DNA of 6,171 bases, from positions 1-6,171 of the forward strand of contig JANNGR010000079.1 of NCBI GenBank assembly GCA_031403955.1, given 5' to 3'. Numbering within the stretch: position 1 is the first letter of the stretch; the number at the start of each line of letters is the position of its first letter. Both the position numbers and the translations under genes were made by a program. This stretch comes from CAISIP01 sp031403955. GTDB taxonomy: Bacteria; Pseudomonadota; Gammaproteobacteria; Burkholderiales; Burkholderiaceae_C. Below the pieces are notes generated by a model. It had not been told where the DNA came from, did no database searches, and saw only the letters and a program-made list of their open reading frames with translations. Below are positions 4,948 to 6,171 of this stretch, piece by piece.

Positions 4948-6171
4948 TTACTCAAACAGCCGGGGTAGCCAGGTGGCAATTGGCGGGTAGAACAGAATGG
5001 CTACCATCATTAGAAAACTGATGATGACGTAGGGTATGGCGGCGACATACACCTGCATCATGGTGATGTGGCGGGGCACGACCGATTTCATGGTTATTGC
5101 CAGCAGGCCAAAGGGCGGGTGCAACAGACCAATCTGCATCGAGAACAGGAACAACACGCCAAACCAGATCGGGTCGATTTTTAGGCTGAACACCAGGGGC
5201 ATGAAAAAAGGCAGCGTCAACAGCATCATGCTCACCTGATCGACAAAGCAGCCCAGCAACAACAAAATGACCATCATGGCGACCAGGATGGAAAAGGGGC
5301 TAAATCCCTGCTGTACGATGATTTTGAGCAGCCCGTCGCTGGCGCCTGAAAAACCGAGCAACTGGGCGAAGCCGGTGGCGCCAACGATGATGAACAAGAC
5401 CATTCCGGAAACCGAGAGCGTGGACTTGAGTGACGAAACCAGGATCTTGAACGTCAGGGCCCGGTAGGCCATCGCAAAAATCAGCGTTGCCAAAGCCCCC
5501 AGCGCCGCCGACTCGGTGGGTGTCGCGATACCGCCGGCCATGGAGCCCACCACCACCACGAAAATGGACACCAATGGCAATACATAGACGAAAAGCATCC
5601 GATAACGCTCCCAACCATGCATGGGAACGTCGTCATCCACTGGCGCCAAGGCAGGATTCATGCGCACCCGGATGATGATGTAGCCAATGAAGATAATTGC
5701 CAGCAGGATGCCCGGAATAATGCCGGCAATCAGCAGGCCACTTATCGAGATGCCGGCCAGACTGCCCAGCAACACCGTCAGCCCGGAAGGCGGAATCAGC
5801 ATGTCCACGCCGCCAATCGCCATGATCGGGCCCATCGCCAAGCTGGGGTGGTAGCGCCGCTTCAACATGGCGGGTGTCATGGCACTTCCCAGCATTGCCG
5901 TAGTCGCGATGGTGGACCCCGATATGGCGGAGAAAACCGTGCCGGCCGTCACGGCGACCACTGCCAATCGGCCGGGCACGCGCAGGATCAAACGCTCAAT
6001 GCCTTCAATCACCTTGAAAGCCAGGCCGCACTGGAACAGCACCTCTCCCATCAATACAAACAGTGGAATCGGCGTCAATGAAAAAGACGACACCGCCACC
6101 ATCGTGTTGCGCGCCAATTGGTCGATACCCGCGATACCGCCCATGTAAAGCATGGCCCCCAATACATTCAG
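4948..6171 (-). CDS. TRAP transporter large permease (DctM-type), N-terminus outside the window
   Basis: The frame is open to the right edge and ends with TAA at 4948-4950, giving 407 residues. DctM proteins are about 425-430 aa, so some 20-30 N-terminal residues are missing and the TTG at 6160-6162 is not the real start. The protein is almost wholly membrane helices and shows the family signatures: SGSTIATTAMLG and the following Tyr-containing loop (about residues 84-107 of the visible part), MLIPPSG (about 124-130), the second-half motif TPTESAALG (about 217-225), and HPPFG near the end. In TRAP systems this subunit forms the sodium-driven channel, with a small DctQ membrane subunit and a periplasmic DctP binding protein; those genes are expected just beyond the right edge. 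Typical cargoes are C4-dicarboxylates, sugar acids, keto acids and other carboxylates. It is the first visible gene of the leftward operon and presumably supplies substrate for the two dehydrogenases after it. Confidence 0.93.
   Translation of the reverse strand: MNVLGAMLYMGGIAGIDQLARNTMVAVSSFSLTPIPLFVLMGEVLFQCGLAFKVIEGIERLILRVPGRLAVVAVTAGTVFSAISGSTIATTAMLGSAMTPAMLKRRYHPSLAMGPIMAIGGVDMLIPPSGLTVLLGSLAGISISGLLIAGIIPGILLAIIFIGYIIIRVRMNPALAPVDDDVPMHGWERYRMLFVYVLPLVSIFVVVVGSMAGGIATPTESAALGALATLIFAMAYRALTFKILVSSLKSTLSVSGMVLFIIVGATGFAQLLGFSGASDGLLKIIVQQGFSPFSILVAMMVILLLLGCFVDQVSMMLLTLPFFMPLVFSLKIDPIWFGVLFLFSMQIGLLHPPFGLLAITMKSVVPRHITMMQVYVAAIPYVIISFLMMVAILFYPPIATWLPRLFE

Noticed and set aside
5617..6081. 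Rightward 154-codon frame rich in Gln, His and Arg opposite the TRAP permease
   Set aside because: Its composition is the antisense image of hydrophobic codons in the transporter; no ribosome site or family.

Overview
The window reads as chromosomal DNA of a GC-rich, catabolically versatile proteobacterium. A Burkholderiales-type betaproteobacterium (Bordetella/Achromobacter-like neighbourhoods) is my best guess. It rests on the gene content (an acyl-CoA-associated OB-fold protein, a TetR regulator, a TRAP transporter with dehydrogenases, a HigB-first HigBA module) and on codon usage. No marker gene in the window fixes the taxon.

Layout. Bases 1-1193 hold rightward genes: the last 80 codons of a DUF35-type OB-fold protein of the kind that partners thiolase-like enzymes, then a TetR-family regulator (444-1193) with a candidate palindromic operator in its leader. 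Everything from 1145 to the right edge is leftward. In order of transcription this is a TRAP large permease (partial, entering from the right edge), a 3-hydroxyacyl-CoA dehydrogenase-family enzyme, an extended short-chain dehydrogenase/epimerase and an EamA (DMT) transporter. These four are spaced 37, 46 and 45 bp apart and look like one operon. After a gap of about 195 bp comes a separate toxin-antitoxin unit, higB-higA, with its own promoter; its antitoxin gene runs 49 bp into the 3' end of tetR on the opposite strand.

How the genes may work together. The operon couples uptake of an organic acid or similar solute (TRAP), two NAD(P)-dependent oxidoreductases acting on hydroxy or sugar-acid-like compounds, and an inner-membrane drug/metabolite-type carrier. 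I infer a small catabolic pathway whose substrate the sequence does not reveal. The OB-fold/TetR side belongs to a different, CoA-linked locus. The HigBA cassette sits at the junction between the two and looks like a later insertion.

I found no RNA gene, CRISPR array, insertion sequence or clearly new system. The points most worth a second look are the eamA start (a good ATG/SD site opens a 7-codon ORF that ends on the TTG of the transporter frame), the promoter/operator geometry of higBA, which predicts a nearly leaderless toxin message, and the unassigned pathway of the TRAP operon.
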